From Pediococcus damnosus (lineage in GTDB: Bacteria; Bacillota; Bacilli; Lactobacillales; Lactobacillaceae): a stretch of 64,000 nucleotides of DNA. The notes beneath the pieces are model-generated. The model was given only the letters and a program-made list of their open reading frames with translations, did not search any database and was not told the origin of the DNA. The stretch lies in assembly GCF_001437255.1 (NCBI RefSeq), contig NZ_JQBD01000001.1, positions 1-64,000 of the forward strand. Direction: 5' to 3'. The first letter of the stretch is position 1. Each line of letters starts with the position of its first letter. Shown here piece by piece: positions 48,554-57,256 of this stretch. The position numbers and the translations under genes were made by a program.

Positions 48554-49123
48554 ATGAACGAAAAAAATAAAACGAAAATTAAAAATGCTGTCACTGATAT
48601 TATTCAAGCCATTGGTGATGATCCAGAACGGGCCAGCATTCAAGAAACACCTGCACGCGTCGCAACTGCTTATGAAGAAATCTTTTCTGCAACAGGAAAA
48701 AAGCATTTCGAAGACTATAAAATTTTTAACGTCGACGAAAATGCCGATATGGTGGTCGTTCAAGACATTCCTTTCTATTCAATGTGTGAACACCATCTGC
48801 TTCCATTTTTTGGAACCGTTAATGTCGCTTATATTCCACAAAACGGCAAGATTATTGGTTTAAGCAAAATTCCCCGTTTGGTAAACTTTGTAGCCCGCCG
48901 ACCTAGTGTTCAAGAAAATATTACCGTCATGATCGCCGATGAATTACAACGCATTCTAAATCCAAAGGGTGTCGCCGTTTCGATTTCGGCACGGCATTTA
49001 TGCATGGAAATGCGTGGTATTAACAAATCCGGCTTATCTACGTACACCAATAAGTTTTCCGGTGTTTTTTCAGATGATCACGAATTAAAAAATGAATTTC
49101 TCCAACAAACTCGTCAGAAGTAG
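48554..49123 (+). CDS. folE: GTP cyclohydrolase I
   Basis: A 189-residue enzyme that makes dihydroneopterin triphosphate from GTP, the first step of folate synthesis. The zinc site is visible as Cys78 and His81 (YSMCEHHLLPFFG) and the later ARHLCMEMRG. GAGGTTAAT precedes the ATG. Third gene of the operon. Confidence 0.97.
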   Translation: MNEKNKTKIKNAVTDIIQAIGDDPERASIQETPARVATAYEEIFSATGKKHFEDYKIFNVDENADMVVVQDIPFYSMCEHHLLPFFGTVNVAYIPQNGKIIGLSKIPRLVNFVARRPSVQENITVMIADELQRILNPKGVAVSISARHLCMEMRGINKSGLSTYTNKFSGVFSDDHELKNEFLQQTRQK

Positions 49124-49132
49124 GCCTTCAAC

Positions 49133-50449
49133 ATGAGTAATGAACAGCAAGTTTATCAAAAATTAATTACGGATATGAATCAACACATGTTAGTCGCTGA
49201 TGATAATCGGGTTCCCTTTCTTCGCCAGATTTTGGCCAAACTAGGCCACCCAGACCAAGCCTACAAAATTATCCATATTGCGGGAACCAATGGCAAAGGA
49301 TCGACAGGTGCCATGTTGGCGGCCATCCTGCAGGAAAATGACTATCATGTTGGTCATTTTTCCAGTCCGGCAATGCTTGATGACCGGAAACAAATTAGAA
49401 TTGATGGGCAGATGATTAGCTACACTGCATTTGTGCAAGCCTATCAACTAATTAACGATCACTTATCTGCAGATTTTGCAGCCACTTCCCTTTCAATTTT
49501 TGAATGGTTTACATTAATTGCTTTGGTAGCTTTCCAGCAAGCTAAAGTCGATTTTGTGATTTTAGAGGTCGGTTTAGGTGGCATGAATGATGCGACCAAC
49601 GCGATTTCAGCGCCCTTATTGGCACTAATCACCCATATTGATTATGATCATACGCGCATTTTAGGCCATACGATTCGTAAAATAGCGACCCAAAAAGCTG
49701 GGATCATCAAAACTGGTTCTACTGTCATTGTGGCTCCTCACCAAAAACAAATGACTCGAAATGTTTTACGAACTGCTGCTAATCAACAACAAGTTCCCAT
49801 CCATTTTGTGACTAATATTCATTTAAAGCTATTAGCACATAATTTTGAGGGCACAAAACTTCAAATCAGTGGCCCTATGATTCCGAATCATACTTATCAA
49901 TTAGGCTTAATTGGCAGATTTCAGCTGGACAACTTGGCCACCGTTTTAAGTGCTGTAACTTGGTTAAGCCAGCATGACGTACAGCTTAATGAACAGCGGA
50001 CGCAGCGTGCCTTAGCAAATCTAAAAATTGCAGGCAGGATGCAGATTATTCAGCGACATCCCACCGTTATCCTTGATGGGGCCCATAATTCAGACGGTGC
50101 CAAACAATTGGTTCAATCTTTACAACAACTTGCGCCTAATCAGAAAATAACTTTCTTATTAGGTTTTTTAGCAGATAAAAACTATCTAGAAATGCTGCAA
50201 AGCTATCTACCTTTGGCAAAAACAGTTTATGTAAACACACCTAGTCAACATCAACGTGCTTTGGATAAAGACGAATTAGCTAAGGTTATTCAAAAACATT
50301 TCAGCTTTTCTAAGGATCATCTTTTTAATGAAGCCGATGCCCATACGAGTTTACAAGTAGCATTAGCACATGCCGAGGTTGATGATGTCATTGTAATTAC
50401 CGGATCATTCTATTTTATTAAACAATTTGAAGGTGACCAGCATGTTTAA
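49133..50449 (+). CDS. folC: Folylpolyglutamate / dihydrofolate synthase
   Basis: A 438-residue ATP-dependent ligase that adds glutamate to folates or to dihydropteroate. It has the P-loop GTNGKGSTG, FDFVILEVGLGGMNDATNAI-type motif (VILEVGLGGMNDATNA), THIDYDHT and LDGAHNSDGAK. The start follows folE by nine bases. Its stop overlaps the next gene by 8 bp. Confidence 0.95.
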   Translation: MSNEQQVYQKLITDMNQHMLVADDNRVPFLRQILAKLGHPDQAYKIIHIAGTNGKGSTGAMLAAILQENDYHVGHFSSPAMLDDRKQIRIDGQMISYTAFVQAYQLINDHLSADFAATSLSIFEWFTLIALVAFQQAKVDFVILEVGLGGMNDATNAISAPLLALITHIDYDHTRILGHTIRKIATQKAGIIKTGSTVIVAPHQKQMTRNVLRTAANQQQVPIHFVTNIHLKLLAHNFEGTKLQISGPMIPNHTYQLGLIGRFQLDNLATVLSAVTWLSQHDVQLNEQRTQRALANLKIAGRMQIIQRHPTVILDGAHNSDGAKQLVQSLQQLAPNQKITFLLGFLADKNYLEMLQSYLPLAKTVYVNTPSQHQRALDKDELAKVIQKHFSFSKDHLFNEADAHTSLQVALAHAEVDDVIVITGSFYFIKQFEGDQHV

Positions 50450-51047
50450 CCGCCCACTCATTATTGCGTCTAACAATCTCGACAAAACAGCTGAACTAGT
50501 TGCCTGCCTGCAAGAATTTCAAGTAGCTGCTAGGTCCTACCAAGATCTAATTTCCCGGGTTACTTTTCCTAATGAAGGGACCACAGATTACGTCGCAAAT
50601 GCGCTAACTAAAACCCGTTTCATCTCAGGAAAGTTACCCCAAGAATCTGTTTTGGGTGATGATTCTGGCATGATTATTTCCGCATTTCCTAATAAATTTG
50701 GTGTGCAAACTTCACGACAATTAGTTGATTACCCTACAGATACTGATAAGAACCAATATTTACTTCAGCTTGTAGCGGGTAAATTACGTGATGTCGAATT
50801 ACGGACTGATTTAATTTTACAGACACCTCACCATATTTATCATGGTTTTGGCGTCTTTGAAGGCACATTTAGTCTTGAAGAACGCGGTCAGAATGGCTAT
50901 GGGTTTGACAGAATACTGATTCCAAAAGGTGAAACTCACACCTTGGCTGAATTGGAAAGCTCCAAAAAGTTTCCTTATCTTCATCGCACTAAAGCCGTAA
51001 AAAATCTTCTTAAAAAGGTGGCAAATAACGACTATGAAAATTATTGA
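50442..51047 (+). CDS. RdgB/HAM1-type NTP pyrophosphatase in the folate operon
   Basis: A 201-residue Ham1-fold pyrophosphatase: IIASNNLDKTAELVACL at the N-terminus, LGDDSGMIISAF (catalytic Asp pair) and GYGFDRILIPKG near the end. Members remove pyrophosphate from non-canonical purine NTPs. In this operon it may instead act on dihydroneopterin triphosphate, the missing step between FolE and FolB; this is inference from position. The ATG at 50442 lies inside folC, with AAGGTG upstream. It overlaps folP by 14 bp. Confidence 0.9.
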   Translation: MFNRPLIIASNNLDKTAELVACLQEFQVAARSYQDLISRVTFPNEGTTDYVANALTKTRFISGKLPQESVLGDDSGMIISAFPNKFGVQTSRQLVDYPTDTDKNQYLLQLVAGKLRDVELRTDLILQTPHHIYHGFGVFEGTFSLEERGQNGYGFDRILIPKGETHTLAELESSKKFPYLHRTKAVKNLLKKVANNDYENY

Positions 51048-52173
51048 TATAACTGATCGATTTGCCCACTCCCAATCATTTTCGGATCAAATTACTCATG
51101 ACATGTTGATTACCCAACGTAAAGTGGTTTTGAAATTTGAAGACCTCAACGAGATTGAGCTATCTACTATGCAAACCTTGCTGGCCGCTTTTGATACACC
51201 TATCCAAACTACTGAAAACTGGATACAAGTTGTTTTACCCTTGGCCGCTTTTCAATTTTTTATAGCTAAGGTTGAACAACAAATTACAACCGACTCAGCT
51301 ACTCAGCAGCTTCACGAAATATACGAACAGCACGCCGTTTACTGGAATTATGGTAATACACATCGTGATTTGATTCAGTCACCGCTAATTTATGGGATTC
51401 TAAACATTACCCCTGACTCTTTCTACGATGGCGGCGCATATGTAAAACCACAAATCATTAAATCTCACGTAGCTCATATGGTGGCCACTGGTGTGGATGT
51501 CATTGAACTCGGTGGTCAAACCACCCGGCCCGGCTACACTGAAATTTCTGCCAAAGAAGAATTGAAACGCATTTTACCAGCTATCGATTGGATTCATAAA
51601 AACTATCCGAAAATTTCTTTGGCAGTGGATACATATAAATATGAGGTAATGGCAGATTTGGTCAAAAATGGCCACGTTGCAATTATCAATGATGTACACG
51701 GATTTACGGATGACCCCCGAAAATTGACTTTACTCGCACCGACCAATATCGGATTGCTCACCATGCACAGCAGCCGTGAGGTCGAATATGACAACCTTAC
51801 ACAAGAAATGCAGAACTTTTTCACCCAAAACTTATCGCAATTAACTGCAGCGGGTATTGGTCGAGAAAGAATCGCATTAGATCCGGGGATTGGCTACGCA
51901 AAAGTAGCGGATGGTTATCAGGACTATGCGATGATGCGCAATATTGATCAATTTAATCAATTTAACCGACCAACTATGATCGCCATTTCACGAAAAGGAT
52001 TTGGCGCAAAATTGTTCGGACTAAAAAAAGAGAACCGGCTGGCAGTCACTCTTATCGCGGAAACTTATATGTATTTGCACGGTGGCAACATTTTGCGTGT
52101 GCATGATATCACCGAAACAAAGCAACTCGTTAAAATGATTAATACCATCAATAATGGATATTGGTTTAAGTGA
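51034..52173 (+). CDS. folP: Dihydropteroate synthase with N-terminal extension
   Basis: A 379-residue enzyme joining activated pterin and p-aminobenzoate. The TIM-barrel starts at about residue 120 (YGILNITPDSFYDGG) and holds VIELGGQTTRPGY, VAIINDVHG, DPGIGYAK and SRKGFGAKL. About 110 residues precede it, more than in the usual 270-residue FolP; such extended forms occur in lactobacilli. It is the last operon gene. Its TGA stop is the first three bases of the repeat C array. Confidence 0.95.
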   Translation: MKIIDITDRFAHSQSFSDQITHDMLITQRKVVLKFEDLNEIELSTMQTLLAAFDTPIQTTENWIQVVLPLAAFQFFIAKVEQQITTDSATQQLHEIYEQHAVYWNYGNTHRDLIQSPLIYGILNITPDSFYDGGAYVKPQIIKSHVAHMVATGVDVIELGGQTTRPGYTEISAKEELKRILPAIDWIHKNYPKISLAVDTYKYEVMADLVKNGHVAIINDVHGFTDDPRKLTLLAPTNIGLLTMHSSREVEYDNLTQEMQNFFTQNLSQLTAAGIGRERIALDPGIGYAKVADGYQDYAMMRNIDQFNQFNRPTMIAISRKGFGAKLFGLKKENRLAVTLIAETYMYLHGGNILRVHDITETKQLVKMINTINNGYWFK

Positions 52174-52520
52174 GTGGAGCAAAGCGAATAAGGCTCAAGA
52201 TATAAGGGTCCTGGAGGCGGGATCGCAATCCCGCGGGAAGGATTCTTATATCTTGGGCCTTGCTTTGTGGAACTGTCCTCAAATAGTGAGTGGAACAAAG
52301 CGAATAAGGCTCAAGATATAAGGGTCCTGGAGGCGGGATCGCAATCCCGCGGGAAGGATTCTTATATCTTGAGCCTTGCTTTGTGGAGCTGTCCTAAAGC
52401 AGTGAGTGGAACAAAACGTTAAAGCCCAATGAAATAAGAGGACCGGAAGCGGGATTGTATCCCGCTCAGAGGTACACTTATTTCATTGGGCTTGTTTTGT
52501 GGAACTGTCCTCAAAGCGAG
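52171..52520 (+). repeat. Repeat family C: three tandem ~116-bp hairpin units after folP
   Basis: Units start at 52171, 52287 and 52403, each with TGAGTGGARCAAA. Each folds as one long hairpin with apex GCGGGAT..ATCCCGC and ends GGARCTGTCCT. Units 1 and 2 are nearly identical; unit 3 has different stem bases (AATGAAATAAG/CTTATTTCATT in place of AAGATATAAG/CTTATATCTT) yet stays complementary. Related dispersed copies are at 19448-19557 and 60907-61019. Confidence 0.85.
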
Positions 52521-52577
52521 TGGCGGATAGTTATCGCCCTATTGCCTAAATTTTAGATATAAAATTCGAAAACAGAT
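52521..52577. other. Tail region of the repeat C array
   Basis: Contains GGCGGATAG..CGCCCTATTGCCT and TAGATATAAAAT. A diverged match to it flanks the dispersed copy at 19378-19447. No gene. Confidence 0.45.
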
Positions 52578-52615
52578 AAAAAGAGCCATGGAAAATTTTT
52601 TCCAGGACTCTTCTT
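52578..52615. terminator. Bidirectional terminator between folate operon and isochorismatase gene
   Basis: AAAGAGCC(A)TGGAAAA pairs with TTTTTTCCAGGACTCTT, with one bulge. Confidence 0.75.
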
Positions 52616-52623
52616 TATTTGAA

Positions 52624-53106
52624 TTAAATTAGCTTAGCAAAGGTGCCATCCCAAACACTTTCGTGATGCTTCACAATTGTGGCTGCATCTAAAAGCTTAG
52701 AATCAAATGTGGTCACCAGATCCCGTTTGACCTCAACTTGATAGTCTAAATGGCGCGCCACTCGAATAGTAGTGTCCACACAATATTCAGCCTGACCACC
52801 ACAAACCTCTAAGCTTTTTGTATTATAGTTCTTCAAATAAGCTTCTAAATTCGTGTGATAAAAAGCATCCGGCGTCGTTTTTACAATAAACTCATCTCTT
52901 TGTTCATTAAAATCTAAATCTGCGGCCAACTGAAATTTTTTCGTGTCACTTGGAATCTCGTCATCGGCAGTTTGCACAAAAAAGATTGCCTTTCTTGCTT
53001 GCCGATACAGCGCGATTCGTTCATTAATTCCAGCAACAACTTTATCAAAATTAGCCATTCTCTTTAATGCGTTTTGCATGTCAATTACAATTAATACATC
53101 TGCCAT
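52624..53106 (-). CDS. Isochorismatase-family cysteine hydrolase
   Basis: A 160-residue hydrolase. The catalytic triad is visible as Asp9 (VLIVIDMQNAL), a middle Lys in the KTTPDAFYHTNL region and Cys in GGQAEYCVDTT. The family includes nicotinamidases, ureidoacrylate hydrolases and carbamoyl hydrolases; the true substrate is unknown. A single gene convergent with the folate operon. Confidence 0.9.
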   Translation of the reverse strand: MADVLIVIDMQNALKRMANFDKVVAGINERIALYRQARKAIFFVQTADDEIPSDTKKFQLAADLDFNEQRDEFIVKTTPDAFYHTNLEAYLKNYNTKSLEVCGGQAEYCVDTTIRVARHLDYQVEVKRDLVTTFDSKLLDAATIVKHHESVWDGTFAKLI

Positions 53107-53125
53107 AATTTTTCCTCTTTCATAA

Positions 53126-53312
53126 AACAGGTCGTTTTCGAATATCTCTTGTGCCGGGAAGTGTTGAACTTTCCTTACTCTCCAACTAATTCAGTACTGG
53201 CGAAAACTAATTGCCAAATTGTTCCCACAATATACATCTTGCTAATTATCATACAACTTTCTAATGATAAGGTAAGTATTGTGTGTCTTACTTAAGGGAT
53301 TCTTAACCCCGT
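53126..53312. other. Intergenic stretch without a gene
   Basis: About 190 bp upstream of the isochorismatase gene. It should hold that promoter, but I see no clear operator or RNA. Confidence 0.4.
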
Positions 53313-53376
53313 TAAAAAAGATCAAATATAAGCACCCCATAGCTCGCTGGATAGATACCGATATTTGACCTTTTTA
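53313..53376 (-). terminator. Terminator of nox
   Basis: On the minus strand AAAAGGTCAAATAT pairs with ATATTTGATCTTTTTT across a ~34-base loop. Confidence 0.6.
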
Positions 53377-53405
53377 TAATTCATTTCACAAACCTTAGCC
53401 GATAA

Positions 53406-54752
53406 TTATTTACTATTCGCATCACTCTTATGGATTGCCGCCATCGCCAATTCATTCACATAATTCAGTGGATTATCAAAATTTGGCTGGAAGAACATGT
53501 CTACCATTGAAAGCTCGTCAATCGTCATTTTTTGTTGAATTGCAAGCGAGATAACATTAGCTGATTGGGCACAATCATACGAACTATAAAAAGCGCCACC
53601 TAAAACAACCCGACTTTTTGGATCCCAGACCAGACGCATCAAAATGGGCGTTGTGCTCAGCATGAATTCAGGACGATAATTTTCTTCAAGGGTCACTGTT
53701 GATACTGTCACTCCGCGCGCCTTCGCACCACTTTCTGTTAATCCAGAAGAAGCAAGGGTTTTGCCAAACAAAGCAACGGCTGAAGATGCCTGAGTTCCCA
53801 TATATTTCATGGTTGGTTTTTCAATGTTATGCCCAATTAAAATTCCTTGGCGGATGGCATTAGTCGCTAATGGAATATAGTCCACTTTTCCCGTTGGATT
53901 GTAGTGAACAACTGCCGAATCACCAGCTGCCAAAATGTCAGGATCAGAAGAACGCATATACTCATCTATGACAATGGCCCCGTTTTTCAACATTTTCACT
54001 TTACCCTTCAACAAATCGGTTGCCGGTCGAAAACCTGCACACAAAACGGCAAAATCTGCTGTATAGCTATTTTTACTGGTCGTCACTGTGACCTGGTCAT
54101 TACCGGTAAAGGATTGTACCATCTCATTCATTGCGAGTTTGACACCATGATCTTCATAATCTTTTTCAACCCGTGACCCGATCTCAAGATCAAAGTTCTT
54201 GGCCAACACATGTGGCAGCCCGTCAATCAACGTTACTTTTTTACCAGCGACAGCCAATTGTTCAGCAAGTTCAGCACCAATATAGCCAGCCCCAACAATC
54301 ACGGCAGACTTAGCATCTGGCGTTGTTTCCTTTAGGATTTTGGCATCGTTCCAATCCTTGCATAGTTTAACTTTTGAATTGTCCACACCTTTAATTGGCG
54401 GAATCACAGGGGCGGATCCCGTTGTCATCACTAATTTGTCATAGTGATCTTGAAATAATTCTCCGGAAACTAAGTCCTTCACCCGAATTACTTTTTTATC
54501 AGGATCCACACTTAACACATCATGCCGCATTTTCATGGTTGCGCCCAACTTGGTAAGCTCTCCCGGTGAGGAATAAAACATTTTATTAGGATCAGAAACA
54601 TGATCTCCTACCCACAAGGCAATGCCGCACGATAGAAAAGACAAGTTGTCATTACGCTCATAGACGGTCACATCGTAGTCAGGGTGTTCAGTCAAAATTT
54701 GTTTCGTGGCAAAAGTTCCTGCATGGGTTGCACCAATTACAATTATTTTCAT
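53406..54752 (-). CDS. nox: NADH oxidase (water-forming)
   Basis: A 448-residue flavoprotein that reduces O2 to water with NADH and regenerates NAD+. The FAD motif at the start is VIGATHAGTFA with His10, and the redox-active Cys42 sits in LSFLSCGIALW. The NAD motif VIVGAGYIGAELAEQLA and the FAD Asp in ILAAGDSAVVH are present, and the C-terminal dimer domain ends the protein. Two ATG codons are adjacent; the second (54752) is chosen for spacing to GGAGG. CoA-disulfide reductases share the fold, so the assignment to Nox is by overall pattern. Confidence 0.92.
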   Translation of the reverse strand: MKIIVIGATHAGTFATKQILTEHPDYDVTVYERNDNLSFLSCGIALWVGDHVSDPNKMFYSSPGELTKLGATMKMRHDVLSVDPDKKVIRVKDLVSGELFQDHYDKLVMTTGSAPVIPPIKGVDNSKVKLCKDWNDAKILKETTPDAKSAVIVGAGYIGAELAEQLAVAGKKVTLIDGLPHVLAKNFDLEIGSRVEKDYEDHGVKLAMNEMVQSFTGNDQVTVTTSKNSYTADFAVLCAGFRPATDLLKGKVKMLKNGAIVIDEYMRSSDPDILAAGDSAVVHYNPTGKVDYIPLATNAIRQGILIGHNIEKPTMKYMGTQASSAVALFGKTLASSGLTESGAKARGVTVSTVTLEENYRPEFMLSTTPILMRLVWDPKSRVVLGGAFYSSYDCAQSANVISLAIQQKMTIDELSMVDMFFQPNFDNPLNYVNELAMAAIHKSDANSK

Positions 54753-54875
54753 CATATAGCCTCCATAAAAACTTCTAATTACTAAAATAAATAACTTATC
54801 ATTACGCTAAGTCTATTTAGAAAATTACTGAATGTCAACGGTTTCATCTTCTGACATAAAGCTACACCTACCAAC

Positions 54876-54917
54876 AAAAAAACTGTTAACCACAAATTAA
54901 TAACAGGTTAACAGTTC
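54876..54917 (-). terminator. Terminator of the second pyruvate oxidase gene
   Basis: ACTGTTAACC pairs perfectly with GGTTAACAGT around a ~14-base loop; the minus-strand side runs into seven T. Confidence 0.85.
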
Positions 54918-54931
54918 ATAATTCAGTCCAG

Positions 54932-56680
54932 TTATTCAACTTCAAACTCATTCAAATAAACACTAAATGGTTGCAATATATCTGCGTCATAGCGTTTTTT
55001 AAATGCGGCAATTTCTGCAGCTGAATTAGTGGCTGGATCCAACTGTAGTTTTTCAGCCGGTAGCGGGCGGTTGTTATGAATTTTCACATCAATCACAACC
55101 GGACCTTCCACCTGTTTAGCAGTATCAAATGCTGCGACCATTTCATCATAAGTGTGAACGGAAATGCCTAGGGCACCCATTCCGTGTGCGATCATCGCAA
55201 AATCAGCACCTTGTAAATCCACACCAAAATACTTTTGCTTTTCATCTTCTTGCTCATCCTTGATAAAGTCAAAACTCTCATTAGAAAAGACCACGTTGAT
55301 GATATGCAATTTTTCTTTAACTTGCGTCAGTAAATCCTGCATCACCATCGCAAACGCGCCATCACCAGTCAAATTAAACACTTGGCGATCCGGGTAAGTT
55401 AATTTACCTGCAATAGCCGCCCCCATTCCATAACCCATGGTGGCAAACAATGCTGAAGTTGTGAATTTTTGTTTTTCGTTCATGTTTAAGAAACGGAGAC
55501 TATTCATCGTCACATCGCCAACATCGATGGCAAATACATCGTTGCCAGTAGAAATTCGATTAATTTGTTTGAAAACAGATCCCACTCCCAACGGACTGGT
55601 GGTTTTGTCGGCTAATTGCTGTAAATAAGCGCGCCAGTTCTTCCTGTTTGCCACACAAGCGTCATAAAAGCGCCGGTGGGCCACTTCATCACTCAATGCG
55701 ACTAATTGTTTCATTGCCTGTTTGGCATCACTTAGAATCGGTACATCAACGTTGTGGCGCTTGCCAATTTTGGAAGAATCAATATCAACTTGAATAAATT
55801 TTGCATCCGGATTGAACATGCCTTTTGTACGGGCAAACGGAAAATCAGCGCCAATCATCATGATTAAATCGGCCTGCTCCAAGGTCTCATTCCCAGGTTT
55901 AGTTGAAACCCGATAGGCTGATCCCATGTTACCTTCAAAATCATCAGGAATCATTCCCTTTGAAATGGCGGACATCACAACTGGTAACTTTAGATGCTTC
56001 GACAAGGTCACGAGTTCTTCTGTAGCCCCGTTAACACCAATTCCAGCAAAAATAACCGGATGTTTTGCCTCACTAATTAGTTTTAAAGCTGCTTTAATCT
56101 TTTCTTCATCAGGCTGAGGTAGTAATGGTTTCACATAACTATGACCTGATGACCAAAAATCGGCCGGAATATCTTTGGTCCCAAAATCATTTGGAATCGT
56201 GACAACTGCCACGCCATTTTCTTTGTACGCCCGGCGAATGGCTTCATCGATCACGTGAGGTAAACTATCGGCAGTCATCACTGTACGGTTATATACCGAA
56301 ACATCGGCAAACATGGGATTCTCATTCATTTCTTGGAAAGAATCCCAATTCATGTCAGACGTGCCGACTTGACCAATAATTGCCAACACGGGAGCATGAT
56401 CCATCTGAGCATCATACAAGCCATTAAATAAGTGCGTTGCGCCAGGACCAGCCGATCCAAAACAAACGCCAATTTTTCCTGTCAGTTTTGCGTGGGCAGC
56501 TGCAGCAAATGCTCCCACTTCTTCATGACGAACCTGAACATAATCAATTTTATCTTGTTCGACTCGCAGGGCCTCCATCGTACTATTAATCGAGCCACCT
56601 GGAATTCCATAAACTTGCTTAACATCCCAGTCTTCTATAACCTTCATCATCGCGATACCAGCATTAATTGTCTTACTCAT
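54932..56680 (-). CDS. pox: Pyruvate oxidase, copy 2
   Basis: A 582-residue thiamine-diphosphate and FAD enzyme of the same family as the gene at 8201-9943, with RHEEVGAFAAAAHAKLTG, FGSAGPGATHLFNGLYDA and LTGDGAFAMVMQDLL then VVFSN. Sequence differs clearly from copy 1, so this is an old duplication. The ATG at 56680 follows AGAGGG. A cre-like sequence lies ~80 bp upstream. It would make acetyl phosphate and H2O2 from pyruvate. Confidence 0.92.
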   Translation of the reverse strand: MSKTINAGIAMMKVIEDWDVKQVYGIPGGSINSTMEALRVEQDKIDYVQVRHEEVGAFAAAAHAKLTGKIGVCFGSAGPGATHLFNGLYDAQMDHAPVLAIIGQVGTSDMNWDSFQEMNENPMFADVSVYNRTVMTADSLPHVIDEAIRRAYKENGVAVVTIPNDFGTKDIPADFWSSGHSYVKPLLPQPDEEKIKAALKLISEAKHPVIFAGIGVNGATEELVTLSKHLKLPVVMSAISKGMIPDDFEGNMGSAYRVSTKPGNETLEQADLIMMIGADFPFARTKGMFNPDAKFIQVDIDSSKIGKRHNVDVPILSDAKQAMKQLVALSDEVAHRRFYDACVANRKNWRAYLQQLADKTTSPLGVGSVFKQINRISTGNDVFAIDVGDVTMNSLRFLNMNEKQKFTTSALFATMGYGMGAAIAGKLTYPDRQVFNLTGDGAFAMVMQDLLTQVKEKLHIINVVFSNESFDFIKDEQEDEKQKYFGVDLQGADFAMIAHGMGALGISVHTYDEMVAAFDTAKQVEGPVVIDVKIHNNRPLPAEKLQLDPATNSAAEIAAFKKRYDADILQPFSVYLNEFEVE

Positions 56681-56756
56681 TGTTATCCCTCTTTCCAAGA
56701 AATGTTTATCGTTAACTACTACTGCGATAGTATCTCACGAAAGGGTCGAAAGTAAA

Positions 56757-56770
56757 AGAAAACGCTCTCA
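56757..56770 (-). promoter_or_regulatory. Possible cre (CcpA) site upstream of pox
   Basis: TGAGAGCGTTTTCT on the minus strand differs from the cre consensus TGWAANCGNTNWCA at two positions, about 80 bases upstream of the start codon. Pox genes in lactobacilli are known to be under carbon control; the site itself is a guess. Confidence 0.4.
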
Positions 56771-56825
56771 CTAAAAAAACACTCCTAATTGATTAAGCTT
56801 TAAGGCGCAAAATTAATGTTTATAA

Positions 56826-57188
56826 CTAAAGGGTGAAAGTACAAAAATGACCTCAGTTACTGCTATTAAACGGCTTAATCCATAAAAATTAGGTTAATTA
56901 TCGTTCTACGGCTCACTTGGCCTGGAACGGGGGTGCGAGTTCTTGCGGCTGTCTTTGCCACAAGAATCGACAGCGTATGAAGCATTGCGGGTTTTCGGTA
57001 CGAAAACCGACCTTTATGCGTAATAGCGGGTACGATTTGAAGCCAAGCAGATCACTTGTCTTCAAATTCGACCTTTATCTAAGCAAAAATCGCTAAGATA
57101 AATTTCACCCCTGAGGCCAAAACGCCTCCGAACTGGGGAAGTTTTTGTATCAAGCAATTGAATGTGGTTTTGTACTTCCAACCTTTAG
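56826..57188 (-). repeat. Repeat family B, copy 3 (inverted, intermediate form)
   Basis: A 363-bp element in opposite orientation to copies 1 and 2, with ends CTAAAGGGTGAAAGTAC and GTACTTCCAACCTTTAG. It shares its right arm with copy 1 and the AAGTGATCTGCTTGG hairpin and GGCGTTTTGGCCTCAGGGG with copy 2. An extra hairpin with GGTTTTCGGTACGAAAACC lies at 56990-57010. No open frame. Confidence 0.7.
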
Positions 57189-57200
57189 TTTATAAAATAA

Positions 57201-57238
57201 AAAAACTGAATCCTTTCACTTTTATGAAAGAATCCAGA
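57201..57238 (-). terminator. Terminator of the usp-mntH operon
   Basis: CTGGATTCTTTCA pairs with TGAAAGGATTCAG around TAAAAG and is followed on the minus strand by TTTTTTT. Confidence 0.85.
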
Positions 57239-57256
57239 TTTATTTTTAAATTGTTT

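Noticed and set aside
52171-52520. CRISPR array
   Set aside because: The units are long hairpins in direct tandem with no short repeat and unique spacer pattern, and there are no cas genes.
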